This document shows positions 48,974 through 58,864 of a DNA stretch of 64,000 nucleotides, one piece after another (position 1 is the first letter of the stretch; each line of letters starts with the position of its first letter). The notes under the pieces were generated by a model. It had not been told where the DNA came from, made no database searches, and saw only the letters and a program-made list of their open reading frames with translations. The translations under genes and the position numbers were made by a program. This DNA is from Fasciola hepatica (taxonomy: Eukaryota > Platyhelminthes > Trematoda > Plagiorchiida > Fasciolidae), in the NCBI GenBank assembly GCA_948099385.1, contig CANUEZ040000182.1, positions 19,655,501-19,719,500 on the forward strand. The letters are read 5' to 3'.

Positions 48974-49275
48974 TTTGCACAGGACAGGTAATGGCCACGG
49001 CCAATCGAGCGTCCACAATTCCTTCGATGGTATGCACACCAGTTATGCACCCACCACTGCCCAGTGTATTTCGTCGAATCCCCGCTAAAAATGAGAGGGA
49101 AACAGAAAACCTCATCACACATCAACTGTGAGAGACATCATGCATCGTGAGCGCTCAATGAGACAGTATGCAATGAGGGAAAAAGTCTATTAAACCATAC
49201 TCCAGAAGGACCACAGGGCTACCCGCCATTCATCTAGTTGACACATTCAAGACTCGCTGTGAGGAAATGTCTCGA
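48974..49275 (-). repeat. Extra copy of the family B LINE 3' UTR only
   Basis: About 300 bp nearly identical to 47,130-47,420 (the 3' untranslated region of the family B LINE), with only scattered changes. It contains no reverse transcriptase sequence, so it is an extremely 5'-truncated insertion. It lies in the same orientation as its neighbours. Confidence 0.85.
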
Positions 49276-49324
49276 TTAAGATTGTAGTGGCTGTCTGTCT
49301 GGTCCCGTTGCTTGTCGATTCCAG

Positions 49325-50495
49325 TCGGTTCCTTTCCAGTTCATTTCGGTTCGCATAGGAGGAAAGTAGCCCAAACTAATAGCGCGTCCATTTCTTTGTG
49401 TTGTCTGCGAGCTTGCAGGCCTCTAACGCTCCCAGCTGAATGTTTGGTCTGAAAGCCAGACGAGCTTGGCAGTATCACCTTCGAAGACGGAAGTTCGTTG
49501 AGAAAGGTACCAGGGACTCATTGCCCCACTTCGTCCATAATGCTGATTCTGGGAACTCTGTGTTCCGGCTTGAGTCTCTGGCCTTCTTGGGAGCCGGTAC
49601 ACTACTGCATCTGAGAGCATTCTATGAAAGCCGGTTTCACATAGGTGGTCTTTTTCGTAAAATATTATCCCGGACGTCCAGCCTTGAGTGTGACTTTGTA
49701 GCTTCACACTATGTCTCACTGTGCCACTCTCGGGAGCAGAAAAGAACAAATCACCCGTTTCTACTTGGGACAGGCTCTTTACAATCCGGAACATTTCCAC
49801 CAGGTTACTCTGGCCCTTACGGCGAGCTGAAGAGAAGAGATCCAGATTTTCTTGTCGCTAGGCGTATGACTTCCCTCTCTGACCCGTGATCGTTCTAGTC
49901 ACAAGTCGCTGCACCCCATTCAGGCTCTTCCTATCCTTGTGGTAATAAGGATCCCATGCCAGCACATAAAGCTGCAGAACAAGTCTCGCTGAATCCTTAT
50001 GAATGGGACTCACATTCCCGTGTTTTGCATGTTACAGCCTTGCACACCCTGGTTAACACACCTGGCCACTTCTGCTTCTCTTGCACTCTGTTGAAGGCCC
50101 AAAGCTTTGTGTGACTATCACACCCGGGTCTTTCACCTCTAACATTCTATGGAACGGAAAGCTACCCTTTCCGTCCGTGGTCAGCATTTGGCATTCGGTG
50201 AGATTCTGGGGTAAGTTTCATTGATCTGCTCACCTGAGAACAGCATTCATATTCCGCGCTATTTCCCCCCCGGCAATCCTCACACCGCCAGAAAGGATGA
50301 AGCGAGGGTAGCTCATTCCTTTCAACGGGTCCATAATGTACAGGATGAAGAGCAAAGGCCCCAGTACTGAACACTATGCCACACCACTGGTAACGTTCTG
50401 CTACCCCGATAGAAAATCACCCACCTTGACACGGAAATCACGATGCCCAGGGAAATGGGCCATCCAATCACTCGCTCGCCAGATTGTCCCGAATG
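49325..50495 (-). pseudogene. Older CR1-like LINE, RT palm to 3' end
   Basis: Minus-strand reading from about 50,490: WMAHFPGHRDFRVKVGDFL, then NVTSGV and SVLGPLLFILYIMDPLKG (50,400-50,310, one stop). The middle is heavily decayed. Then come LYVLAWDPYYHKDRKSLNGV near 49,960 and VEMFRIVKSLSQVETGDLFF near 49,800-49,740. Its 3' end (49,330-49,390) still resembles the TTCAG-tailed 3' end of the copies at 47,120 and 48,974, so all three belong to one lineage. The catalytic box is not readable. Confidence 0.75.
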
Positions 50496-51303
50496 CCTGA
50501 CAGGTGCAGCCAAACGAATTGTCTCCACGGCCGCGAAGCTCAAGGAGGAAATTAAAGGGCTCAAGGGAGTATCCATTGATAAGCCACCTCATCTGAGGCT
50601 CCGCAGTAAAAAGGCTAAGCCAGCAATTCCACAAAAAGCCGATCCTAAGCTCAGAGTGCTGCCAGTTGTCCAGATAACTCGCCTTGGGGATCGAGCTGCA
50701 TGCCCACCATCCGTCGTTTCCCTACTCACACCCTCTCCGGTCGCAGAGAGTACTCCCAGTAGTAGGCCTAGTGCCACTAAACAGCTGACGCCTACGAAAA
50801 GTATCCCAGGCCCCAACATAGCCAATAAGACTATTTCAACGGACGAGACTCACTCATCCTTGATCCCAGACATAAACCTGCAACCTGTTTCTGCTGAAAG
50901 CTGCAGTGAGGAGGTTAACGCACTAGGAAATATATCTGGTGCTGTCATGCAAAACAAGCTCACCAACAAGAAAACTCAGAACGGGGCATCACGCAGTGCG
51001 CAGAAGGGCAAACCACAAAAAGCAGCCCATCCTTTTCGGAGACCGAAGGATGTAGACCGTCCGCCTGGTATGGTACCCCCCAGGTTACCAGACATCAAAA
51101 CCTACTGGTCCCCCCGGCAGTCTGCTTACTCTGTAGCCCTCAAATATCTTCAGCCCCCGACTTCCCCAGGACCTCCTTTCCATCTCCAAAATCCCCCTCT
51201 TTCTCACTCCTCATCCCCAAAACCAGTTGTCTCTGCAGATCCTGCAACAACTCCTGAGCATGTGCTCGTGTTTTCACAGCAACTGCCTGAGTGTATTGAA
51301 TAA
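50443..51303 (+). pseudogene. Family F LINE ORF1-like frame, 5' truncated
   Basis: An open frame of 286 codons rich in proline, serine, lysine and threonine, with KLKEEIKGLKG near the start and low-complexity proline stretches near the end (LPDIKTYWSPRQ, LQPPTSPGPPFHLQNPPL). Immediately afterwards, overlapping in another frame, the endonuclease begins, so this is most likely the first protein (nucleic-acid chaperone type) of the LINE. Its first 17 or so codons (50,443-50,495) lie on DNA that reads as the older minus-strand LINE. The ATG is therefore probably fortuitous and the true N terminus is missing. I recognise no zinc knuckle beyond a single CxxC. Confidence 0.55.
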
Positions 51304-51704
51304 GATCTCGGAGCTTCGGCAGCTCGCAGTGGATAAGGAGCCTCAGATCATAGCCCTCACGGAAACCTGGCTCACTCCTGACATACTTGATGCCGAAATA
51401 TCCACTCCGGGATACTCCACAATAAGGCGGGAATCCATTAGAGGTCGTGCCGGCGGGATCATCATATACTACGATAATTCGATCCCTCCTCCTACCATAC
51501 CGACAACCCCACCTTTTCATGTATTGATTGTTTGTGGGCTGTGTTTAACCTCTCTAGGACAGACACTCTTTTGCTTGGTGTTGTCTATCGTCCTCCCGCA
51601 TGCCATTCAACTGATAGCATAGGTCTCATAGACTTATTGGGCTCCCTGAAAAGCTACACAGAATTAATCCATCTGTTAGTCACTGATGAGTTCAACGCAC
51701 CCAG
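51290..51704 (+). pseudogene. Family F LINE endonuclease, N-terminal part
   Basis: Reads LNKISELRQLAVDKEPQI, then ALTETWLTPDILDAEI with the catalytic glutamate block (ETWL), then GRAGGIIIYYDNSI. After a frameshift near 51,530 it continues LLGVVYRPPACHST and LLVTDEFNAP. The last is the GDFN motif changed to DEFN. The BEL LTR begins directly after the following CCCAG. Confidence 0.85.
51700..51704. repeat. Target-site duplication of BEL element, left
   Basis: CCCAG immediately before the first LTR. The counterpart after the second LTR is CCCAA, so four of five bases match. A 5-bp duplication fits the BEL/Pao group. Confidence 0.7.
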
Positions 51705-52080
51705 TGTAACGAACGTTTGAGCAATGCGTAGCCAAATTCGCAACGGATCCCGAAATCAAAAGACGATTATCCGTGATGTTCTACGATACTAGATTATTTC
51801 ATGAACAATGACATAAAAAATATACAAGCCTCAATAATAAGATCACAAGGACTCAACAACGAGAAACCGAATAGCAGCGTGTGAGCAAACAGCACGTGCG
51901 TCACGCAGGTCCTGAACAAGGATGTGCCAAAGTGGCGCTCTGGGTGCGAACAAACAACAATTGGTCCAGAAAAACAACCAGTTCGTAAAGACAAGTCAAC
52001 AGTGTAGGCAAATGAGTGTTGTTGGTAAAAACACTGAATCGCGAGGGAAATAGGGGGATTTTCCACGACCGGCTGTTACA
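51705..52080 (-). repeat. BEL LTR (3' LTR relative to coding strand)
   Basis: 376 bp, starting TGTAACGAACG and ending GGCTGTTACA, with a 6-bp terminal inverted repeat. It looks identical, base for base, to 58,865-59,240. Immediately inside it, the coding strand ends in a purine-rich GGAGGATTTTGGTGGGCGG that can serve as the polypurine tract. Confidence 0.95.
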
Positions 52081-52768
52081 CCGCCCACCAAAATCCTCCC
52101 GGATCCTCAGCAGAGTCAAAGGTTTGGTATAAAGGTACTGATTCTTTCTACCTACCTAGGCCCTGCTGTCAGTGCGCGCGTCTAATGCTCGTCGTCAACG
52201 TTCTACTACTGGTCGCACCTAACCCACTGGCGACATAGACGTGAGGCTAGTCTACATCTTCCACGAGACCAAATGACCGATGGCTGGCGTGAAGGATCAC
52301 ACAGGTGTTGTCCTCTTAAAGGGCCGTGCTGTCCTGGATGTATGTGCTTGAGTGTGTGTGAGTGTGTGCCGGGGTGTACAATGAAATCACAGGTATGAGT
52401 ATACATCAAAGGAGGACTTTCTGCAATGTCAACAAAAGACCGTGTAGCAAGAAAACGAGTAAAATGTAGCATGTGTGTGTGACCTGAGCTCTGCTACTTC
52501 CACATATGCAAGGGGCATTCGGTAACGTCAACAAAAAGCAAAACAACGAACACTGTCACATGTTTGATGGGCTTACGGGATGTAGAGTGCGTCGTGCATG
52601 CGTGTATGTATCGGGATGTACAATGGAATCGCACTCTTCACCACATATCGGAAAGAACCTTCTGTAATGTCAACGAAAGACCGCGAGCACTGTAACGCGT
52701 TCGACGGAGACCGTGTGGTATATATGGTGTTACTTTATCCACCTCGATGACTAGTGTGAAAAGGTTTA
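52081..52768 (-). other. BEL 3' noncoding region with imperfect internal repeats
   Basis: Lies between the integrase stop and the 3' LTR. It contains a motif of the type CTGCAATGTCAACAAAAGAC three times (about 52,421, 52,519 and 52,662) and GTACAATGRAATC twice (about 52,377 and 52,617). It also has GT-rich runs near 52,340-52,370. No open frame with envelope features is present. Confidence 0.7.
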
Positions 52769-54616
52769 CTAGGCCTCAGGGTTATCAGCTCCTCCGTCTT
52801 CGCTCTCGAGTAGGTTAATACTGCGTATGTCACGAATGAGCACTCCGTTAGCTATCAACACCTTCACTGTTCTTATCATTCCGTCAGTGCTTTTGATGGT
52901 TTCCGTAACTACTCCCAAAGACCAAGTGCTGAAATGTGCGCGTTCGTCGGCAATCATAACCACGTCCCCAACTTTGAATGGTCTTGTTTTGGCCAGCCAC
53001 TTCTGTCGAGTCTGAAAAGCCGGTAGGTACTCCCGCAGCCATCGCCTCCAGAAGACCTTGGCCAGATAGTTCGCCTGCTTCCATCCACGGAGGTAGCTCC
53101 CACGAAGGTTTACCGGCCCTTGGAAACCCTCGTTCGACCTAAACGTCAATAAGTCGTTTGGGGTGAGCGCCAAGTGGGTGGGGTCGCCGTTCAATAATGG
53201 AACCAGGGGGCGATTGTTCAGGATTCGCTCCACCTCAGACATGACGGTGTTCAGCGTCTCGTCGTCGGGCGGCTGCTGCTCCATGATTGACAGCAATATC
53301 CGTCTGGCGGACCGGATCATGCGTTCTCATACGCCGCCTCGGTGGCTGGCCTGTGGGGGGTTGAAGTGCCACCGTATGCCGTAGGCCACGGTTCGATCCT
53401 GAAGTTCGTCCTTGCTTATGTTCTTGTGCCAAAGCTGCAAACCCCGGTGAGCGCCAACAAAGTTCGACCCATTATCTGAGTATATATCGGCCGGTACGCC
53501 TCTTCGGTTGATAAATATTCGCAAAGCCCGTAGAAACGAATCGGTCGTCATCGAATGTGCGACTTCTAGGTGTACCGCACGTGACTTCACGCACGTCATG
53601 ATACATCCAAATCGCTTTTCTAATCTTTTCCCGCACTTGATCCACAAGGGCCCGAAATAGTCCAACCCGGTGTCACTGAACGGCCACCAGCCCGTAGTCA
53701 CCCTGCATTCTGGTAGTGGGGCCATGAGTTGTTTGCCTGCTGTGGTATTGCGTCTCCTGCATTGCACACAACGTCGGATTACGCGTTTTACAGTCTCTCG
53801 TCCTCTCAACAACCAAATACGCTTTCGGATGACGCTCGTCACGTGACTTTCCCCGGCATGTCCCTCCATGGCGTGGACGTATTGAATCATTAGCTCTACT
53901 ACAGGTTGTCTCGAAGGCAGCAGTATAGTATACTTTGTGTCGAAGTTCAGGTGGGCTTTGGTCAGCCTACCATCCACCCGCAGCAGTCCGTCGATGAGTT
54001 TGGGGTTTAAGCGCCTCAGCTCGCCTCTTGGAGATGGCATGTCTTTATTGGTCGGCCCCACTTCTTCCGCCCTCTCGAGTTCTCGGGCGAAAGCCTCGCG
54101 TTGTATCATTCTGAAAATATCGTACTCTGCCGCTTGTAGCTCATCGGGACCTATCGGGCCGACCCGTATCCGACCTGAGGGCCGTAGCCCTTTCATGACT
54201 AGTAAATTTCTCTTGAACCTGGTTAACCAAACTAGCGAACGGAGCGTCTTCATCCAGGAAGAAAACCTGACCAGTCGCGATAGAATGGATGTCGCTTCGA
54301 CGACGTTGGCCGCTATCACTACGCCTTTGATCGCCAGTTCCACTTCCGTAGAGGGTTTTAGTTCGAACACGGGCCAGTCCTGTTCGGGCAATTGCAGGAA
54401 GTTTGGCCCTCTCGTCCACGTGTTCAGTTGCCTGAAGTTGTTCGCACCTCGGGAGCACAAGTCGGCTGGATTATCGCCAGACCTGACATGATTCCACTGG
54501 TCCGTGGCTGATTCGTCGTGGATAATCGTGAGCCGGTTAGCAACGAAAGTACTAAACCGGCTCCGGACGTTGTTGATATAGTGAAGTACTATCGATGAAT
54601 CCGTCCAGAAGCTCAC
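52769..54616 (-). pseudogene. BEL RNase H and integrase region, one in-frame stop
   Basis: The frame from 54,616 opens with SFWTDSSIVLHYIN, the RNase H catalytic block, directly after an in-frame TAA at 54,626-54,628. The integrase begins near residue 215: zinc-binding H248 and H253 (HAMEGHAGESH) with C283 and C286 (CVQC), then catalytic aspartates D319 (TGLDYFGPL) and D381 (YSDNGSNF). A TGA at 53,327-53,329 follows GGV, exactly where these integrases have a tryptophan. The next codon is the catalytic glutamate (ERMIRSARRI). The frame resumes to 52,769 with the C-terminal domain (FKVGDVVMIADE, LGVVTETIKSTDG) typical of BEL/Pao. Apart from the stops the domain is very well preserved. Confidence 0.95.
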
Positions 54617-54625
54617 CGACCAAAT

Positions 54626-55852
54626 TTAGAGATCGAAACATCTCTTCACAGCTTGCACCACCCTGACTGCCAACACGGCTGCGTTGAGTTCAAGGCGTGG
54701 GATTGAGACCGACTTCAGTGAGGCAACGCGGGATTTGGCGAACAGGATCCTCGTGGTATATTGTCCATCTCCTGCGCACCATCGTCCGTACACCACAGCT
54801 CCATAACCGACTTCGGATGCATCGGAAAAGGCATGTAGTTCTCCAGTCCGTGTCGTATGGCCAGGAGTCAAACATCGTGGGATTCTTATATCCCCTAATT
54901 TCTTCAAGGTGTTCAAAAATTCTTCCCAGTCCAACCGGTCCCCTCGGTCCAGTGACTGGTCCCAATCAACTTTCTTACGGCACAGCCGCTGCAGCAAGAC
55001 CTTTCCGAGTAGCAGCCATGGTGAGACGAAACCGAGCGGGTCGAACAAACTTGAGACGGCAGATAGTATGCCACGACGGGTTATTGGCAGCTCGGGAACG
55101 TTTAGCTCGGAAACAAAATCGTCCGTTTCCGCGTCCCATTGTATCCCTAAGGTGCGCTCGATAGGAAGTGGAGAGCCGTCCAAATCTCTTACCCTTTCGG
55201 CCTTTTCGTGATACGGGATGACCTTCAGCACTTCTGAAGCGTTCGACATCCATTTAGTTAGATGGAAGCCGCCCTCTTCCAGCAACCTCGTCAGACCCCT
55301 GAACTGCTCTAGAGCTGATTCCGCATCATCGAATGACCCAAGGTAGTCGTCGACGTAGAAGTTCTTGGTGACGCTTTCCACCACCGTCCGATGTACTAGA
55401 TCGCCATGTTTGTTCGCTGATTCTCGAAGGGCGTAGTTGGCACAAAATGGTGACGATACGGCTCCGAAGGGGTGGACGGTCATCCTATAATTCACCACTG
55501 CGTTGTCCCGGTCGCTCCCCTCCCACCACAGGAAACGCAACTCATCTCGTTCTCCTACCGGAATCTTCACCTGATGGAACATTTCCCTAATGTCGGCAGA
55601 CAAAGCCACTTTACCCACTCTGAAATGGCACAAAACATCGATCAGTAGTGTGGTCCAGTCCGGCCCCTGTAGTGGGCGATCGTTTAACGACCTGCCCTGG
55701 AACTTGGCCGCACAGTCGAAAACCACGCACAGTTTATTGGGTTTCTTGGGGTTGATAACCGGATGGTGAGGCAGATACCAGATACCCCTTTTGCTGTTGG
55801 TGTTAACAGGCACCTTTTCAACGTAACCGGGGGCCTCGTTTCGCTTCATCAA
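54626..55852 (-). pseudogene. BEL reverse transcriptase
   Basis: An open frame of 408 codons, in the same frame as the RNase H-integrase part and as the protease. It contains GIWYLPHHPVINPKKPNKLC, RVVFD-type and LNDRPLQGPD blocks, the first catalytic aspartate in SADIREMFHQV (residue 87), VHPFGAVSSPFCANYALR, and the catalytic YVDD at residues 166-169 (55,357-55,346). It is followed by thumb and connection sequence with FSDASEVGYGAVVYGR, an RNase H entry block. It is bounded by stops at 55,916 and 54,626 but internally intact. The conventional start is not relevant, since the protein would be cut from a polyprotein. Confidence 0.95.
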
Positions 55853-55915
55853 ATCCGCGTATCGTTCCCACAGATTCTGGTCTCGAATGAAGCGTTCTTT
55901 TAGTCGTAGTAATCG

Positions 55916-56620
55916 TTAGAGAACATGATTTCTGTTATTAGTCCACGGGTCGAGCGATGTGCGCCATGGGAGGGGAACCTCGAACTGTTTTTTGAGGCCT
56001 CTAGTGCCTTGTCGTACCGTTTGTAGAGCGAAGTGATCCTCTTGAGACAACGACGGTCTTTCGTCTCCAATGTCATGAAACTCCTTTTTATACAGCCGCT
56101 GCAGATGATACTCTATGTGGTCCGTTTCGGCGGATAAGTAATTCACGGAACCGCGTACCCCTACTGGACCGTATAACATCCATCCCAGAGCCGTGCGTAC
56201 GGCATAAGGTGCCTGGCGGTCGCCCACTCTCCGGTCAAGCACCCAATGCGCCTCTGGCACGTCGCAGCCGATGAGGAGATCCACTTCATCATCTTCCCAG
56301 TCTACAACGGTTACATCCTGCAGGTGGGGCCACCTTGTCAAGATTGCGTTCACCGACCTTGGTGCTCGCATGGGGAGATCCGCTAACGTGAATGCCTCCG
56401 TTGGCTCAATTTCCTCTTTAGTGTCTAAAGAGATGAGTTGCAGCCTTAATCTACCGGCAGTCATTACCTGTGTTCCGCCCACCGTTCTCACTGCCAACGA
56501 CGTCGCACCGTTAGCAAGTTGGTGTTTGTCGGCAAACCGCTCTTTCACTAAAGTGGTGTCGGATCCACTATCAACGAAAGCCAACGCCTTGACTATCCCA
56601 GTCGGAGTCACTACACCCAC
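55916..56620 (-). pseudogene. BEL protease region
   Basis: The frame from 56,620 reads GIVKALAFVDSGSDTTLVKE; the DSGSDTT motif is the aspartic protease active site. It continues through LIGCDVPEAHWVLDRRVG and TALGWMLYGPVG, blocks that precede the reverse transcriptase in BEL/Pao polyproteins. A TAA at 55,916-55,918 interrupts it, after which the same frame continues (RLLRLKERF) into the reverse transcriptase. Its first 74 bp are duplicated at 57,405-57,478, on the other side of the R56 insert, so the link to gag is broken. Confidence 0.9.
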
Positions 56621-56622
56621 GG
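56549..56622 (-). repeat. 74-bp direct repeat flanking R56, copy 1
   Basis: Protease start sequence, repeated at 57,405-57,478 with an offset of 856 bp and three mismatches. It may be a long target-site duplication or a template-switch product. Confidence 0.9.
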
Positions 56623-57404
56623 TGCTTTTTCATATTCGGTATTCTATCTTGGTAAATCCTCCCAGACAATTTTGATTCTTGCATCTCTCGGGTCTTTATT
56701 TTCGGCCCTTAGATAACGATTATCAAACGTAAATACTTACCTGCCATTTAAATACTCGCCCAGTACCCATTTCTATTTTGGTGCATCACATTCCCCCCTC
56801 ATGAACGTTAACAATGTGCGCAACAACTACATGCTTGCGTCCGGTCACTTCTTCTACCATCACCTAGGCAATCACTCTCTACAAATGAGTCCTTCATTGG
56901 GTATTTAACGGACTCAGCCGATATTTGGTCGCTGAACGTTTCAAGGAAAATCTTTGAAAGATTTTGATTGTTCTCTGTCTGCAAATTCATTCCTCTCATC
57001 GTCTGATTTCCAATCCAAAGCCGTGCCATACTCCGCGGAGCGCTGTAGCTGGTTCATGTCTCCCTCGGAAACTTCTTTTCCCTCGAAGTGAACAAAACGT
57101 TCGTCAATTCTGTTTGATTCTCTTGTTGCATAGCACTTCTTTTTGTACTGTTTCAGGAAGAGTCAGCTACCTTCGACCAGCTCGACCCTGACTTGACCGG
57201 GTTGGCCACCCGACCTTGAGTTCAAATTTGCCGGGCGCCGCCACAGAGAGTGACTTAAATACTTTCTCCTGTACAATTTTGAGTGCACATACCTTAACCA
57301 ACCTCTTGGAATTCGGACTCTACGTCCAATTGTACCGTTTGATCTTGCGTTACAGCATGCCTCGGGTTATCCGAAATAGACCATTATCATTATCATCATT
57401 ATTA
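56623..57404 (+). repeat. Dispersed repeat R, copy R56, inserted in BEL protease
   Basis: A 782-bp foreign segment between the 74-bp direct repeats. Its start (CATATTCGGTATTCTATC near 56,632) and adjacent CAGACAATTTTG match the 3' half of R25 (minus reading). The following GTAAATACTTACC (about 56,730), GGTGCATCACATTCC (about 56,780) and GTCCGGTCACTTCTTCTACC (about 56,838) match the 5' half of R25. The right end finishes ATTATCATTATCATCATTATTATA, like the tail of R5. An ATT-rich 3' tail in plus orientation indicates a LINE/SINE-type retroposon lying antisense to BEL. Confidence 0.75.
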
Positions 57405-57478
57405 TAAAGTGGTGTCGGGTCCACTATCAACGAAAGCCAACGCCTTGACTATCCCAGTCGGAGTCACCACACACACGG
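57405..57478 (-). repeat. 74-bp direct repeat flanking R56, copy 2
   Basis: In frame with gag, this copy still reads VVTPTGIVKALAFVDSGPDT, so originally gag ran straight into protease here. It differs at three positions from the copy at 56,549-56,622. Confidence 0.9.
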
Positions 57479-57488
57479 CCACTACGCT

Positions 57489-58847
57489 TTAACGTACCGG
57501 TTTTCTGGCAGATCGTGACGTTGAGCAAATCACGCTGGGCTTGGCACTCGCCTCGGATATGGTTACTCTCGCCTGATGCAGCAGCCGATGGTGTCTGCCC
57601 GTACAGCCCTCGTAGCCACATCGATTTCTTGTTCTACAAGCTGCCGCCCGGTGTGTGGTGTTGAGACAGATAAAACATGCTCCTGCAATCCTCGCCATTC
57701 CCCACCGTTCGTCTATTGTGGCGCTGCCGAACTTGGGGCATTCTGGTAGGCCATGGCTAGCACCACAGGATCTGCAATTGGGTTGCGCCGTAGCATCTCG
57801 TGAAATGACATGTGTATTGGTCCAAGGCTGGTGCTTTGGATGTTCCCGTACAGAGGTTTGGACTTGGCTAGTGCTGGGCTTGTTTGCTCGGTTGCTGTTC
57901 CGGATGAGTCGGCCGAACCTGCTGTCAGCTATCTTCGTTTGCCTGTCGAAGTAATCGGTCAGGTCTTCGAAGTTGGCTTCTCTGTCGCTTCGGCTTATCT
58001 GTTCTGCTTCTTCCGCCCACCGACCCTGTAGTTCGGGAGAAAGATGACGGACTATGCCTTCCAAAGTGTGCATGGCATCTAGGTCAGCCCTGTAACCTAA
58101 ATGGTCGAGGGCTATTGAGCAGTTTAGCATCTTAATCACCAGGTCGGCCATGGTGTAGACGTCGCCCTTGGTTCTTTTTGCCTTTACCATCACGCCCTCT
58201 ATTAGGTTACGGGCTACTTTGAAAGGTTGGCCAAACAAGTCCCTCAGAATCTTCCTTGCCCTTGTGTAGCTTTGTTCTGGGTCGAGCATGGTGCACCCGT
58301 CGATAGCTTCTCTTGCTCGGCCTCGGCAGTAATGAGTCAGGTAGATAAGCCTTTGTCCGAGGTCGGGTACCTTATTTTCAACGAACGTCTTGAACTACTT
58401 AACAAACTTGCAGTATTGCTCAGCTCGCCCGTCGAAAACCGTTAGTTCCACTCTAGGCAGATCGATCGATGGTGGTTTGTAGTCGGCGACCGGCGTGGGG
58501 TTCCCTACCTTATTGCACCCTAATCTATCGGAAGTGTCGAAGTCGCTGGTCTCATGCTGTCGCTCTTTCTGCGTACACTTCTTCTCTGCTTCCTGTGCCT
58601 GTAGTCTAGCCGATAGTAACTGTTGTTCTAGGTCTATTATTCTCAGCTTATACAAACCAACATCCTTACGATCAAAATTGCTCTCATTAACACATGAACT
58701 AGCACTGACAGGACTAGGCGATCTAGCAATAACTAAAGAATCAAATGCACCCAAAACCTCCTCAGAGACTTGCCGTGTTACTTCCTGTCCGGATTCGACT
58801 GCTTTTGATCCTTTTCTTGGCATTTTGCGTGTTTTATCTCGTTTCAA
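57489..58847 (-). pseudogene. BEL gag, one internal stop
   Basis: Two open segments in one frame. 58,847-58,395 has a basic N terminus and a coiled-coil-like stretch (LRIIDLEQQLLSARLQAQEA), leading to LPRVELTVFDGRAEQYCKFV. A TAG at 58,395-58,397 interrupts, and 58,289-57,489 continues with the capsid-type region (AREAID, LRDLFGQPFKVARNLIEG). Zinc knuckles follow: CRSCGASHGLPEC, CFICLNTTHRAAAC and CGYEGCTGRHHRLLH. The ATG at 58,847 lies only 17 bases after the LTR, where the primer-binding site should be, so the ATG at 58,823 is the likelier start. A TAA at 57,489-57,491 ends the segment just before protease. Confidence 0.9.
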
Positions 58848-58864
58848 ATTGATCTATTGAGTAT

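Noticed and set aside
50443..51303. A host proline-rich protein gene
   Set aside because: It is followed directly, with overlap, by a LINE endonuclease in the order ORF1 then ORF2, so a LINE ORF1 is more likely.
53327..53329. TGA in BEL integrase as a programmed recoding signal
   Set aside because: Four other stops lie in the same frame, and there is no sign of a readthrough context. Simple inactivation is the better explanation.
52769..54616. Exogenous retrovirus or virus
   Set aside because: No envelope gene, BEL/Pao-type integrase C-terminal domain, and single gag-pol layout indicate an ordinary LTR retrotransposon.
54697..55164. Long plus-strand frames across the BEL pol region (e.g. 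54,697-55,164, 53,937-54,491)
   Set aside because: They are antisense shadows of well-conserved reverse transcriptase and integrase.
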